NCBI GenBank assembly: GCA_018401435.1
Contig: JAGYJW010000028.1
Location: forward strand, 1-64,000
Length of the DNA: 64,000 nt
Source of the DNA: Deltaproteobacteria bacterium
Lineage (GTDB): Bacteria > Myxococcota_A > UBA796 > UBA2385
Direction of reading: 5' to 3'
The notes beneath the pieces were generated by a model. That model was given only the letters and a program-made list of their open reading frames with translations, was not told where the DNA came from and searched no databases. The position numbers and the translations under genes are program-made. Positions within the stretch are counted from its first letter, which is position 1; the number at the start of each line of letters is the position of its first letter. Positions 40,093 through 47,926 of the stretch are shown here, one piece after another.

Positions 40093-41031
40093 TCAGCGGC
40101 AGACCGTGACCGAGGTGGTGTAGCTGCAGGACCAGTCGTCGCAGTCCACGAAGCCGTCGCCGTCGTTGTCCACGCCGTCAGCGCAGGTGGCGTCCGTCGT
40201 TTCGGTGACACCCGGGCCGCCGCAAGCCACGGCGAAGCCGCAGTCGGGGTCGTTGCAGTCCGAGCGGTCCGAGGTGGTCGTATCGGCGTCGTTGTCGATG
40301 CCGTCCGAGCACTCCTCTTCGGTGTCTTCGACGCAGTGGGTGGCGTCCCAGTTGCGCCAGCAGCCGTTGTCGGCGCAGTCGGTGCGGCCGTCGCCGTCGT
40401 TGTCCACGCCATCGGAGCACTGGGCCACGTCGTCGCGACCCTCGGGGATCACCTCGTCGCAGAAGTCCTCGCAGTCGAAGTCATTGCAGTCGATATAGCC
40501 GTCGCTGTCGTTGTCCACGCCGTCGCTGCAGGCGGCCTCGGTGTCTTCGCCCTCGCAGAAGTCGTCGCAGTCGAAGTCGTTGCAGTCGATATAGCCGTCG
40601 CTGTCGTTGTCCACGCCGTCGCTGCAGGCAGCCTCGGTGTTCTCGCCGCCGCAGACGTCGCCGCCCAGGTCCTGGCAATCGAAGTCATCGCAGTCGATGT
40701 AGCCGTCCCCGTCGTTGTCGATGCCATCCGAGCAGGCCGCGGCGTTGTCTTCGGTGCTGCCGCCGCCGTCGCCGCCGTCGCCCCCGTCGCCGCCGTCGCC
40801 CCCGTCGCCCCCGTCGCCCCCGTCGCTACCACCAGCGCAGTCGTCGTCCAGGGCGTCGGCATAGCCGTCGCCGTCGTTGTCCACGCCGTCGTCGCAAATC
40901 TCGACGCTGGTATTGGAGCCGCCGTCGTCGCCGTCATCGTCACCCTCGTCCGTCTTGCCGAAGCAGCCGGCCACGCTGATGAGGAGGGCGAGGCTGAGCC
41001 CGCGGGAGAGGGACAGGGGAAGTCGGTACAT
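40093..41031 (-). CDS. Acidic lipoprotein with seven Cys-flanked DNDGDG repeats
   Basis: 312 residues with a lipobox (LALLISVAGC, Cys23). After an acidic linker with a (GGD)n run (GGDGGDGGDGG), seven units of about 32 residues follow the pattern C-S-D-G-V/I-D-N-D-G-D-G-Y-x-D-C-x-D-x-D-C. The DxDxDG core is the classic Ca2+-binding loop and the flanking Cys pairs should be disulfide-bonded in the exported protein. Units three and four are nearly identical at DNA level. It is a probable surface-exposed metal-binding lipoprotein typical of myxobacteria. Its mRNA start carries a possible hairpin over the ribosome site (see 41036-41050). Confidence 0.88.
   Translation of the reverse strand: MYRLPLSLSRGLSLALLISVAGCFGKTDEGDDDGDDGGSNTSVEICDDGVDNDGDGYADALDDDCAGGSDGGDGGDGGDGGDGGDGGDGGGSTEDNAAACSDGIDNDGDGYIDCDDFDCQDLGGDVCGGENTEAACSDGVDNDSDGYIDCNDFDCDDFCEGEDTEAACSDGVDNDSDGYIDCNDFDCEDFCDEVIPEGRDDVAQCSDGVDNDGDGRTDCADNGCWRNWDATHCVEDTEEECSDGIDNDADTTTSDRSDCNDPDCGFAVACGGPGVTETTDATCADGVDNDGDGFVDCDDWSCSYTTSVTVCR
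40457..40648 (+). repeat. 96-base tandem duplication in the DNDGDG lipoprotein gene
   Basis: Two adjacent 96-base units (40457-40552 and 40553-40648) are nearly identical, differing at only a handful of sites, mostly silent. They encode repeats three and four (32 residues each). This points to recent unequal exchange within the repeat array. Confidence 0.8.
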
Positions 41032-41035
41032 GCAT

Positions 41036-41050
41036 CCTCCAGGAAGGAGG
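41036..41050 (-). promoter_or_regulatory. Possible ribosome-site-sequestering hairpin before the DNDGDG lipoprotein gene
   Basis: In the mRNA read from the minus strand, CCTCC (41050-41046), a five-base loop TTCCT, and GGAGG (41040-41036) form a perfect all-GC five-base-pair hairpin. The GGAGG is the ribosome-binding site of the lipoprotein gene, four bases before its ATG at 41031. Pairing would hide it and could make translation temperature- or ligand-dependent. Confidence 0.45.
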
Positions 41051-41265
41051 CATCGTCACCTGTCTGGGGGCCGATCGCCGTGGCGGCCACGTGAAAACTG
41101 GCGCCATATCCACCGCGGCGGGGCGCAGGGCGGCCAGGGATCCCCCCGGGTCTGCCCGCGTAACGGTGCATCTGCAGCCGGCTTTAGGGAGATTTCACCG
41201 CGTCATCAAAGCTCAAGATCCTCGCGGCCCTGCCGTTGCAGACGGTGAAGCCTCAGGAGGTCTAC

Positions 41266-43830
41266 ATGCGCATTCCATCCCTGGTGATCGGCCTCGCCCT
41301 CATGGCCTGCAAGGGCGGCGACTCCGAGAATCCCGACGCCAACATCAACGTCAGCGGGGGCTCCGCCGGGGCCCTCACTGTGGACAACGACGGGGACGGC
41401 TGGACCGAAAACGAGGGCGACTGCAACGACGCCAACGCCTTCGTCTTCCCAGGTGCGGGCGAACGTTGCGACGGCCTGGACAACGACTGCAACGGCACTG
41501 TAGACGACAACGTCCAGGGCATCTGGTATATCGACAATGACGCCGACAACTATGGGCACCCCTCGGGCGTCTTCCCCAGCTGCAACCCACCCCCGGGCTT
41601 TGCACCCAACGCCACCGATTGCGACGACAGCAACGCGTCGGTGAATCCGGGTGCTTCCGAGGTCTGCGACGGCCTGGACAACAACTGCGCCGGCGGCGTG
41701 GACGAGGGGGTGACCACCACCTACTACCGCGACCTCGACGCCGACGGCTTCGGCAACCCGGGCAGCACCAGCGCCGCCTGCAGCGCGCCCAGCGGCTACA
41801 CCCTGGACAATACCGACTGCAACGACGCTAGCGCATCGGCCTACCCCGGCGCCACCGAGATCTGTGACGGCATCGACAACGACTGCGACACCGTCGTGGA
41901 CCAGGTCGATGACGACGGCGACTCCTGGGTGGCCATGGCCTGTGGCGGCGGCGACTGCGACGACACCGACCCCACCGTCAACCCCGGCGCGGTCGAGGTC
42001 TGGTACGACGGCATCGACCAGGACTGCGACCTCAACAGCGACTTCGACCAGGACGGCGACGGCTTTGACAGCAGCGCCTATGGCGGCACCGACTGCGACG
42101 ACACCAATGTCGCCTTCAACCCGGGAGCCACCGAGATCTGGTACGACGGCATCGACCAGGACTGCAGCGGGGGCAGCGACTTCGACCAGGATGGCGACGG
42201 CTACACCGCCCTGGCCCACGGCGGCAGCGACTGCGACGACGTGGCCGCGGGGGTCTACCCCGGCGCCATCGACGCCTGGTATGACGGCGTGGACGCCGAC
42301 TGCGCCGGCAACAGCGACTTCGACCAGGACGGCGACGGCTTCGACAGCGACGCCTATGGCGGCACCGACTGCAACGACCTGGTCGGCACCATCAATACCA
42401 GCGCCACCGAGGTGGCCAACGACGGCGTCGACAACAACTGCGACGCCAGCCCCGTAGGCGACGGCATCTGGCAGCACTTCACGGTGGCCAACGCCGACGC
42501 GCGCTTCACCGGCGAGGCAGCGGGCGACCGCGCAGGCCAGGGCGACCCCGGCATCGACGGTGCCGGCGACGTCAACGGCGACGGCTATGGCGACCTGATC
42601 ATCAGCGCCCTGCGCCATGGCTCCGGCGGCAGCCAGGTGGGCGCGGCCTATGTGGTGTTGGGCCCGGTCAGCGGCAACCACAGCCTCAGCACCGCCGACG
42701 CCAAGATGACGGGCGAGTCCTCCGGTGACCAGGCCGGCCGCGGCGTGGCCGGGGTGGGGGATGTCAACAACGACGGCTACGACGACGTTCTCATCGGTGT
42801 CATCGGCGATGACGCCGGCGGCGCCGACGCGGGCGCCAGCTACCTGGTCTATGGCCCCATCGTGGGCAACTTCGACATGGGCTCGGCCGATGTGGAGATC
42901 CGAGGGGCCGCCGCCAGCGACTCCTTCTGCGAGGTCGCCTGGGTGGGGGATGTCAACGGCGACGCCTACGACGACTTCATGGTGGGCGCGATGTACAGCA
43001 GCGCGGGCGGCCCGCTGGCCGGCGCTGCCTACATCTTCCATGGCCCCATGACCGTTGACATCAGCGCCAGCGCCGCGGACGCCGTCATCACGGGCGAGAC
43101 CTTCTTCGACGAGGCCGGCGCCTCCAACTGGGGTGCCGGCGACGTCGATGGCGACGGCATCAACGATCTGCTCATCGCCTCCCGCTCCAACGATGTGGGC
43201 GGAACCGACGCGGGCGCCGCCTATGTGGTCCTGGGGCCCATCACCAGCGATATGAGCCTGGCCGCCGCCGACGCGCGCTTCACCGGTGAACACGCAGGCG
43301 CCATGATCGGCTGGGGCGTCAGCGCCACCACCGCTGGCGACGTGAACAACGACGGCTACGCCGACATGGTCATCGGGGCGAAGTTCGACAGCGACTCGGC
43401 GACCTATGCAGGCGCCGCCTATGTCATCTACGGTCCGCCCACCGCTGGCTCGTCCAGCCTGAGCACCGCCGATGCCAAGCTGCTGGGCGAGTACGAGCGG
43501 GACTTCACCGGCGACTCGGTGCACGGGCCCGGCGACGTGGACGGCGACGGCTTCGACGACGTGCTGATCGGCTCCGGCTATAGCGACGCCGGAGCGGCCA
43601 ATGCCGGCGCGGTCTACCTGGTGCGCGGCCCCATGAGCGGCACCCAGAACCTGTCCTCGGCCGCGGCCAGCCGCATCGGCGCCGCGGGGGCCGAGGACCG
43701 GCTGCGGGGCCATGGCGCGGGCGATGTGGACGGCGACGGCCTGGCCGACATCCTGGTCAGCGCCCAGCTCAACGACACCGCGGGCACCGACGCCGGCGCG
43801 GTCTACCTCTTCTTCGGCTCGGGGCTCTGA
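41266..43830 (+). CDS. Surface lipoprotein with MopE-type metal-binding motifs and FG-GAP repeats
   Basis: 854 residues from the ATG at 41266 (AGGAGG six bases upstream). A lipobox (LVIGLALMAC, Cys15) precedes about seven putative metal-binding units (DNDGDGWTENEGDCNDANAFVFPGAGERCDGLDNDCNG form; residues 45-395) that alternate Cys-free DFDQDGDGFDSSAYGGTDCDD variants. Residues about 405-854 hold six or seven FG-GAP repeats (GAGDVNGDGYGDLIISA; VGDVNNDGYDDVLIGV), which fold as an integrin-like beta-propeller and bind Ca2+. Predicted surface-attached adhesion or metal-binding protein. It diverges from the DNDGDG lipoprotein, separated by 234 bases, suggesting a shared control region. Confidence 0.9.
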   Translation: MRIPSLVIGLALMACKGGDSENPDANINVSGGSAGALTVDNDGDGWTENEGDCNDANAFVFPGAGERCDGLDNDCNGTVDDNVQGIWYIDNDADNYGHPSGVFPSCNPPPGFAPNATDCDDSNASVNPGASEVCDGLDNNCAGGVDEGVTTTYYRDLDADGFGNPGSTSAACSAPSGYTLDNTDCNDASASAYPGATEICDGIDNDCDTVVDQVDDDGDSWVAMACGGGDCDDTDPTVNPGAVEVWYDGIDQDCDLNSDFDQDGDGFDSSAYGGTDCDDTNVAFNPGATEIWYDGIDQDCSGGSDFDQDGDGYTALAHGGSDCDDVAAGVYPGAIDAWYDGVDADCAGNSDFDQDGDGFDSDAYGGTDCNDLVGTINTSATEVANDGVDNNCDASPVGDGIWQHFTVANADARFTGEAAGDRAGQGDPGIDGAGDVNGDGYGDLIISALRHGSGGSQVGAAYVVLGPVSGNHSLSTADAKMTGESSGDQAGRGVAGVGDVNNDGYDDVLIGVIGDDAGGADAGASYLVYGPIVGNFDMGSADVEIRGAAASDSFCEVAWVGDVNGDAYDDFMVGAMYSSAGGPLAGAAYIFHGPMTVDISASAADAVITGETFFDEAGASNWGAGDVDGDGINDLLIASRSNDVGGTDAGAAYVVLGPITSDMSLAAADARFTGEHAGAMIGWGVSATTAGDVNNDGYADMVIGAKFDSDSATYAGAAYVIYGPPTAGSSSLSTADAKLLGEYERDFTGDSVHGPGDVDGDGFDDVLIGSGYSDAGAANAGAVYLVRGPMSGTQNLSSAAASRIGAAGAEDRLRGHGAGDVDGDGLADILVSAQLNDTAGTDAGAVYLFFGSGL

Positions 43831-43840
43831 GCCCCTGACC

Positions 43841-44764
43841 TCAGGAGATGATCAGCTCTGCAACAGAGCCGCGGGCGGTCGCCTTGGAGTTGATCGCCCG
43901 CGTCATCATGACCTGACCCGAAGTGAAGCCCCGTCGGTAGAGCGATCTCACCGGCGGGGTGTCGCTGTTGGACAGCAGCACGCTCACGCCCTTGTCCTTG
44001 AGCGCCGCCGCCACATCCCGCAGCCGCTCCTGGTCCGACAGGTCAAAGCCGCCCTGGGTGTAGGCCGTGAAGGAGGCCGTCTCGCTCACCGGCACATAGG
44101 GCGGGTCGAAATAGACCAGGTCACCCGGCAGCGCGCGGTCGAGCACGGCGTCAAAGCCTTCGTGGTGGATGGCCGCGCCCCCCAGCACCCGGCTGCAGGC
44201 CCGCAGGTTGTCCTCGTCGCAGATGCGGGGGTTCTTGTAGCGACCCACAGGCACGTTGAAGTCGCCCTTGCGGTTCACCCGATACAGCCCATTGAAGCCC
44301 GTCTTGTTCAGGTAGATGAACCAGGCACCGACGTCGGCGTCGTGCTCGAAGGCATCGACGGGGAGCTGGCGCACCTCGTAGTAGTGCTCGGGGCCATGGG
44401 CCTCGCTGTAGTCGCGAAGGCGCTGAATGAGGCCCTCCACATCGTCGCGCACAGCCCGATAGGTGCGCACCAGCCGGGCGTTGGTATCGGAGAGGTGGGC
44501 CCAAGGCTGGTCGGGATCGGCGACCAGGCCCCGGGCCTCGCGCCGGGCGGCCAGGCCGAAGAAGAGGGCGGCGCCGCCCGAGAAGGGCTCGTGAAAACGC
44601 TGGAAGCGGTCCGGTCCACGCCGCAGCAGCTCGGGCACCAGGCGGCGCTTGCCACCGGCCCACTTGATGAAGGGGGTGGCCTCGGGTGGGGGCGCACGGC
44701 GAAGCCCGGCCTCCGGCGGCAAGGGGAGCTGGACCGGCGATCCGGCGAGGGCGGGCTTGGGCAT
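43841..44764 (-). CDS. Dam-family (D12 class) DNA adenine methyltransferase
   Basis: 307 residues. SAM-binding motif I is ATPFIKWAGGKRRLVPELLRR (F-x-G-G-K type) and the catalytic motif IV is LVYFDPPYVPVSETASFTAYTQGGF (DPPY), in the order of N6-adenine methylases of the alpha group that include E. coli Dam (GATC specificity by family, not shown here). Supporting blocks are WFIYLNKTGFNGLYRVNRKGDFNVPVG. No restriction endonuclease gene is adjacent, so it is probably an orphan methylase for epigenetic control or repair. The 5' region contains three GATC sites (see 44820-44935). Confidence 0.92.
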   Translation of the reverse strand: MPKPALAGSPVQLPLPPEAGLRRAPPPEATPFIKWAGGKRRLVPELLRRGPDRFQRFHEPFSGGAALFFGLAARREARGLVADPDQPWAHLSDTNARLVRTYRAVRDDVEGLIQRLRDYSEAHGPEHYYEVRQLPVDAFEHDADVGAWFIYLNKTGFNGLYRVNRKGDFNVPVGRYKNPRICDEDNLRACSRVLGGAAIHHEGFDAVLDRALPGDLVYFDPPYVPVSETASFTAYTQGGFDLSDQERLRDVAAALKDKGVSVLLSNSDTPPVRSLYRRGFTSGQVMMTRAINSKATARGSVAELIIS

Positions 44765-44819
44765 GGGCTCTTCTCGGGTCTTGACGTGGCAAGAGTAGAG
44801 CAGAGCTTTGCATCAAGGA

Positions 44820-44935
44820 TGATCCGCGTCCAGCCGGAATTCCTCGCTTTCGACGTTCCACGGCGGGCCTACCGAGGCCGACCTCGATCATATTCTTCGC
44901 GTAGATCCGACTTAGGCTATTGACCTGTCAAGTGT
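44820..44935 (-). promoter_or_regulatory. Dam gene upstream region: TTGACctGTCAA palindrome and three GATC sites
   Basis: Within the 267-base gap upstream of the adenine methylase, GATC occurs at 44821, 44886 and 44904, and the inverted repeat TTGACctGTCAA at 44920-44931 supplies a perfect -35-like TTGACA on the minus strand. No good -10 hexamer is visible at the right spacing. The rest of this gap (to 45031) shows no gene. A methylation-sensitive control region is possible. Confidence 0.35.
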
Positions 44936-45031
44936 TTCACAGGCAGGAAAAAGCCCCGGTCAGGCGCAGGCTTCGGCGCGCGGCTCACCCGGCCCCCGGT
45001 GCAGCAGCCCGCGCGGGGGCTCAGCGGGGGC

Positions 45032-46006
45032 TCAACCGTGGCCGTGGCCGTGCCCGTGGTCATGGCCGTGCCCGGCTTCGGGCTCCGGCTCGGGCGCGGC
45101 GGCGGGGGCCTGCATGCCCAGGTCCGGCGCACCACAGGGCCGGTCCGTCTCGACCTGCACGGTGCAATGTCGAATGTCGAATCGGGCCTTGAGCATGGCA
45201 GCCGCCTGGTCGGTCAGGCGGGTGGCGAATTCGGGGCTGCGGGCCACAAGGTGGGCCGACAGCACGGTCTGGCGGCCATCCAGGGACCAGATGTGCAGGG
45301 CGTGCACCTCGGCCACATCTTCAAGGCTCAGCAGAGCCGCGCGCACCGCCTGCACCGACAGCCCCGGTGGCGCGAATTGCAGCAGCACCCGCAGCGTCGC
45401 GCTCAGCAGGCGCAGGGTGCTCCAGGTGACGATGACCGCGACCAGCAGGCTGGCGACCGCGTCGGCCTTGTGGATGCCCGCCAGCAAGAAGCCCGCCGCC
45501 ACGATGGCGGCCACCGATCCGAGCGCGTCCCCCATCATGTGAATGAGGGCGCCGCGGATGTTGAGGTCCTCCTTGTCCGAGCGGTAGAGGGCCCAGGCGC
45601 TGCCCAGGTTCACCGCCAGGCCGATCACGCCGATGACCAGCACCGGCCAGCCCGGAACCTCGGGGCTGCCATGAACCAGGCGTTCCACCGCCTCAATCAG
45701 GATGAGCAGCACCACCACCACCATGGTGCCGCCGTTGATGAGCGCGCCCAGGACCTCGGCCCGGCGCATGCCAAAGGTCTGGTCGGGGCGGGCCGGGCGG
45801 CGGGCCAGCCAGGCGGCACCCAGGGCGATCAACAGGGCGCCCACATCGCCCAGCATGTGGCCGGCGTCGGACAGCACCGCCAGGGAGCCCGTGGACCAGC
45901 CCACGATCAGCTCGGCCACCAGCAGCACGACGTTGAGCGCGAGCACCCAACCCAGCACGCCGCGGTGATCCGCGGAGTCGTGGCTGTGGCTGTGGTTGTG
46001 GGACAA
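45032..46006 (-). CDS. Cation diffusion facilitator (Zn2+/Cd2+/Co2+ exporter)
   Basis: 324 residues using a TTG at 46006 (GCAGGCCCC before it); the 852-residue track ORF runs antisense through the TPR gene upstream. Both ends are His-rich: HNHSHSHDSADH and HGHDHGHGHGHG, as in CzcD-type proteins. Six membrane helices include the metal sites SDAGHMLGD (TM2) and HMMGDALGS (TM5). The C-terminal cytosolic domain EVHALHIWSLDGRQTVLSAHLV is the CDF dimer/ferredoxin-like fold. It exports divalent metal from the cytosol using the proton gradient. No metalloregulator gene is adjacent. Confidence 0.94.
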   Translation of the reverse strand: MSHNHSHSHDSADHRGVLGWVLALNVVLLVAELIVGWSTGSLAVLSDAGHMLGDVGALLIALGAAWLARRPARPDQTFGMRRAEVLGALINGGTMVVVVLLILIEAVERLVHGSPEVPGWPVLVIGVIGLAVNLGSAWALYRSDKEDLNIRGALIHMMGDALGSVAAIVAAGFLLAGIHKADAVASLLVAVIVTWSTLRLLSATLRVLLQFAPPGLSVQAVRAALLSLEDVAEVHALHIWSLDGRQTVLSAHLVARSPEFATRLTDQAAAMLKARFDIRHCTVQVETDRPCGAPDLGMQAPAAAPEPEPEAGHGHDHGHGHGHG

Positions 46007-46111
46007 GGGGCCTGCCGCTGCGGGGGAGGCCCAGTCTATCCCTCCCGGCACGCGGGGCGACCGGGCGGTCCCCTCGACACGCGGCGGAACCAACGGGATA
46101 GCGCGAGGTCG

Positions 46112-47923
46112 ATGCTTGCCATGCGCGCCTTCACCCTCAGCCTGATCCTGCTGGCGCCGGGCCTCGCCCACGCGGCCTGGCTGCCCGCCAGCGCCGACCT
46201 CGCCGCCTATAGCGAGGGCGTCGTGGCCCTGGGCACCCAGCGCCTCGAAGACGCCGAGGCCACCTTTCGTCGCCTGCTGGAGGGCAGCCCCGACTGCGGC
46301 ATGTGCCGACAGGGCCTTGGGGTCGCCCAGCTCCGCCAGGGTCGGGTGGAGGAGGCGGTGGTGACCTTGCAGGCGGCCACGGTGGCTGCTCCCGATCAGC
46401 CCGAGGTCTGGTCCTCCTTGTCGGCCGCGGCCTTTGCCGCCCAGGATCTGCCCCGGGCGCGCGAGGCCGCGCTGCGGGCGGTGGCGGTGGACCCCGGTTC
46501 CATCGACGGCCAGGCAGCCCTGCAGCAGGTGCTGCTGCGCACGGGCGATCTCGAGCTGGCCCAGGTGTCCCTGGACCGCGCGCGACAGGACCTGCCCGAC
46601 CCGGTGGTGGCCTGCTTCGAAGTGCAGCTCAGTCAGGAGCGGGGCAAGGCCGTCGCCGCCGACCGCCTGGAGGCCTGCCGCCGCGCCGGCACCCCGGACC
46701 TGGTGGCCGGCGCCCTCAGCCGGGCGAACGAATCCAGCGACCAGGTGGGCGCCCTCGCCGCGCGCCTGGGCATGGACCCGGTGGTGCTGGTCGCACAGGC
46801 CCTCGACCGGGAACAGGCCGGCGATCTGCGCCAGGCCTCGGCCTTGCTGGACCGGGTGCTGGCCGGTTGGCCCCAGCGGGCGGACGCCCGGGCCATGCGG
46901 GCGAGGCTGCGGCGCGCCCAAGGCGACCGCGCCGGGGCAGAGGCCGACCTCGAGGCCCTGCTGATGTCGGGGAGCTGGGTGGATGTGCACCGCAGCGGCG
47001 CCACCAGCGGCATCCTGCGCCAGAGCGACGCCGTGCGCCTGCAGAACACGGTCGCAGAAGGTGCGGCTGCCCTGGTGGAGCTGCACCTCGACGCCGGCGA
47101 TCTGCCCGGCGCACAGACCCGCTGGGCCGCCATCTCGGGGCTGCCGGCCCACCCCGCGCTCTTCGCCATCGGCGCCCGCCTGGCCCTCAAGCAGGGCGAC
47201 CCGGCGCTGGCATGGAGCCGCGTGAATGAAGGCATGGAGCGCTTTCCCAACGATTCTGCCCTGCTGTCTGTCGCCGGCGGGCTGGCGGCCAGCGATCCCG
47301 CCGGGCTGGGCCCGGAACGCCGCGCGGCCTTGGCGGCCTCGCCCCACTGGCGCGACCACCTGAACCTCGCCGCGGTGCTGCGCAAGGAGGGCGATGTCGC
47401 GGGCTGCACCACCCAGGCCGGCCGGGCGCTGGCGGGCGCGGCGCCCGAAGAAGCCGACGCGGTCGCGCTGCTGCTGCATGGATGCGCGGTGGACGGGCGA
47501 GATCGGCAGGGCGCAGACGCCGCGCTGGCGCGCCTCAGGGACGTCGGCCAGCTGCGGCCCGGCGCACGCTACAACCACGCCCTGCTGCACCTCAACGCCC
47601 AGGACAGCGCGGCCGCCGCCCGGGTGCTCGGGCGCCTTCCCGAAGAGCTGGCCGCGGTCTCCAAGGCCGATGATCCGGTGCTGCGCGCGGTGCTCGCCCT
47701 GGGCCTGCGGGTAGCCGCCGCCCAGGCCGACTGGGGCCGCGGCGAAGCCCTCAGCCGCCTGCCCGCCGCCCCCCTCGACGACCGGCTGTGGTTTGTCGGC
47801 GCCATGTTGGACGCCGGCCTGGTGCGCGCCGCGGCAGACCTGCTGCCCGCAGACTGCGACAGCCTGGACCCACCCTTCTCCGGCCGATGCGCCGTGCTCA
47901 AGGCCCGCTCCGGGGCGCTCTGA
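46112..47923 (+). CDS. Secreted TPR-repeat protein
   Basis: 603 residues from the ATG at 46112 (GAGG four bases upstream); ATG 46121 is an alternative. A signal peptide (MRAFTLSLILLAPGLAHA) is followed by many helical pairs with TPR spacing, for example DAEATFRRLLEGSPDCGMCRQGLGVAQLRQGRVEEAVVTLQAATVAAPDQPEVWSSL and DLPRAREAALRAVAVDP, over almost the whole length. Such periplasmic or outer-membrane TPR proteins usually assemble envelope or secretion complexes; no partner is recognisable here. It is divergent from the CDF gene with 105 bases between, and converges with the second MATE. The 974-residue track ORF is false at its 5' end. Confidence 0.85.
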   Translation: MLAMRAFTLSLILLAPGLAHAAWLPASADLAAYSEGVVALGTQRLEDAEATFRRLLEGSPDCGMCRQGLGVAQLRQGRVEEAVVTLQAATVAAPDQPEVWSSLSAAAFAAQDLPRAREAALRAVAVDPGSIDGQAALQQVLLRTGDLELAQVSLDRARQDLPDPVVACFEVQLSQERGKAVAADRLEACRRAGTPDLVAGALSRANESSDQVGALAARLGMDPVVLVAQALDREQAGDLRQASALLDRVLAGWPQRADARAMRARLRRAQGDRAGAEADLEALLMSGSWVDVHRSGATSGILRQSDAVRLQNTVAEGAAALVELHLDAGDLPGAQTRWAAISGLPAHPALFAIGARLALKQGDPALAWSRVNEGMERFPNDSALLSVAGGLAASDPAGLGPERRAALAASPHWRDHLNLAAVLRKEGDVAGCTTQAGRALAGAAPEEADAVALLLHGCAVDGRDRQGADAALARLRDVGQLRPGARYNHALLHLNAQDSAAAARVLGRLPEELAAVSKADDPVLRAVLALGLRVAAAQADWGRGEALSRLPAAPLDDRLWFVGAMLDAGLVRAAADLLPADCDSLDPPFSGRCAVLKARSGAL

Positions 47924-47926
47924 CCG

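Noticed and set aside
41206-43713. 835-residue minus-strand ORF
   Set aside because: Complement of the MopE/FG-GAP gene. Its Val/Ala/Asp/His repeats mirror the coding repeats, and there is no ribosome site or known domain.
44765-45031. tRNA or small RNA gene in the gap upstream of the Dam methylase
   Set aside because: I found no T-arm sequence, no cloverleaf-like pairing and no terminator with a T run. Only the palindrome and GATC sites stand out.
45032-47590. 852-residue minus-strand ORF as a giant CDF protein
   Set aside because: The upstream part is antisense to the secreted TPR gene. The CDF begins with the His-rich N-terminus at 46006.
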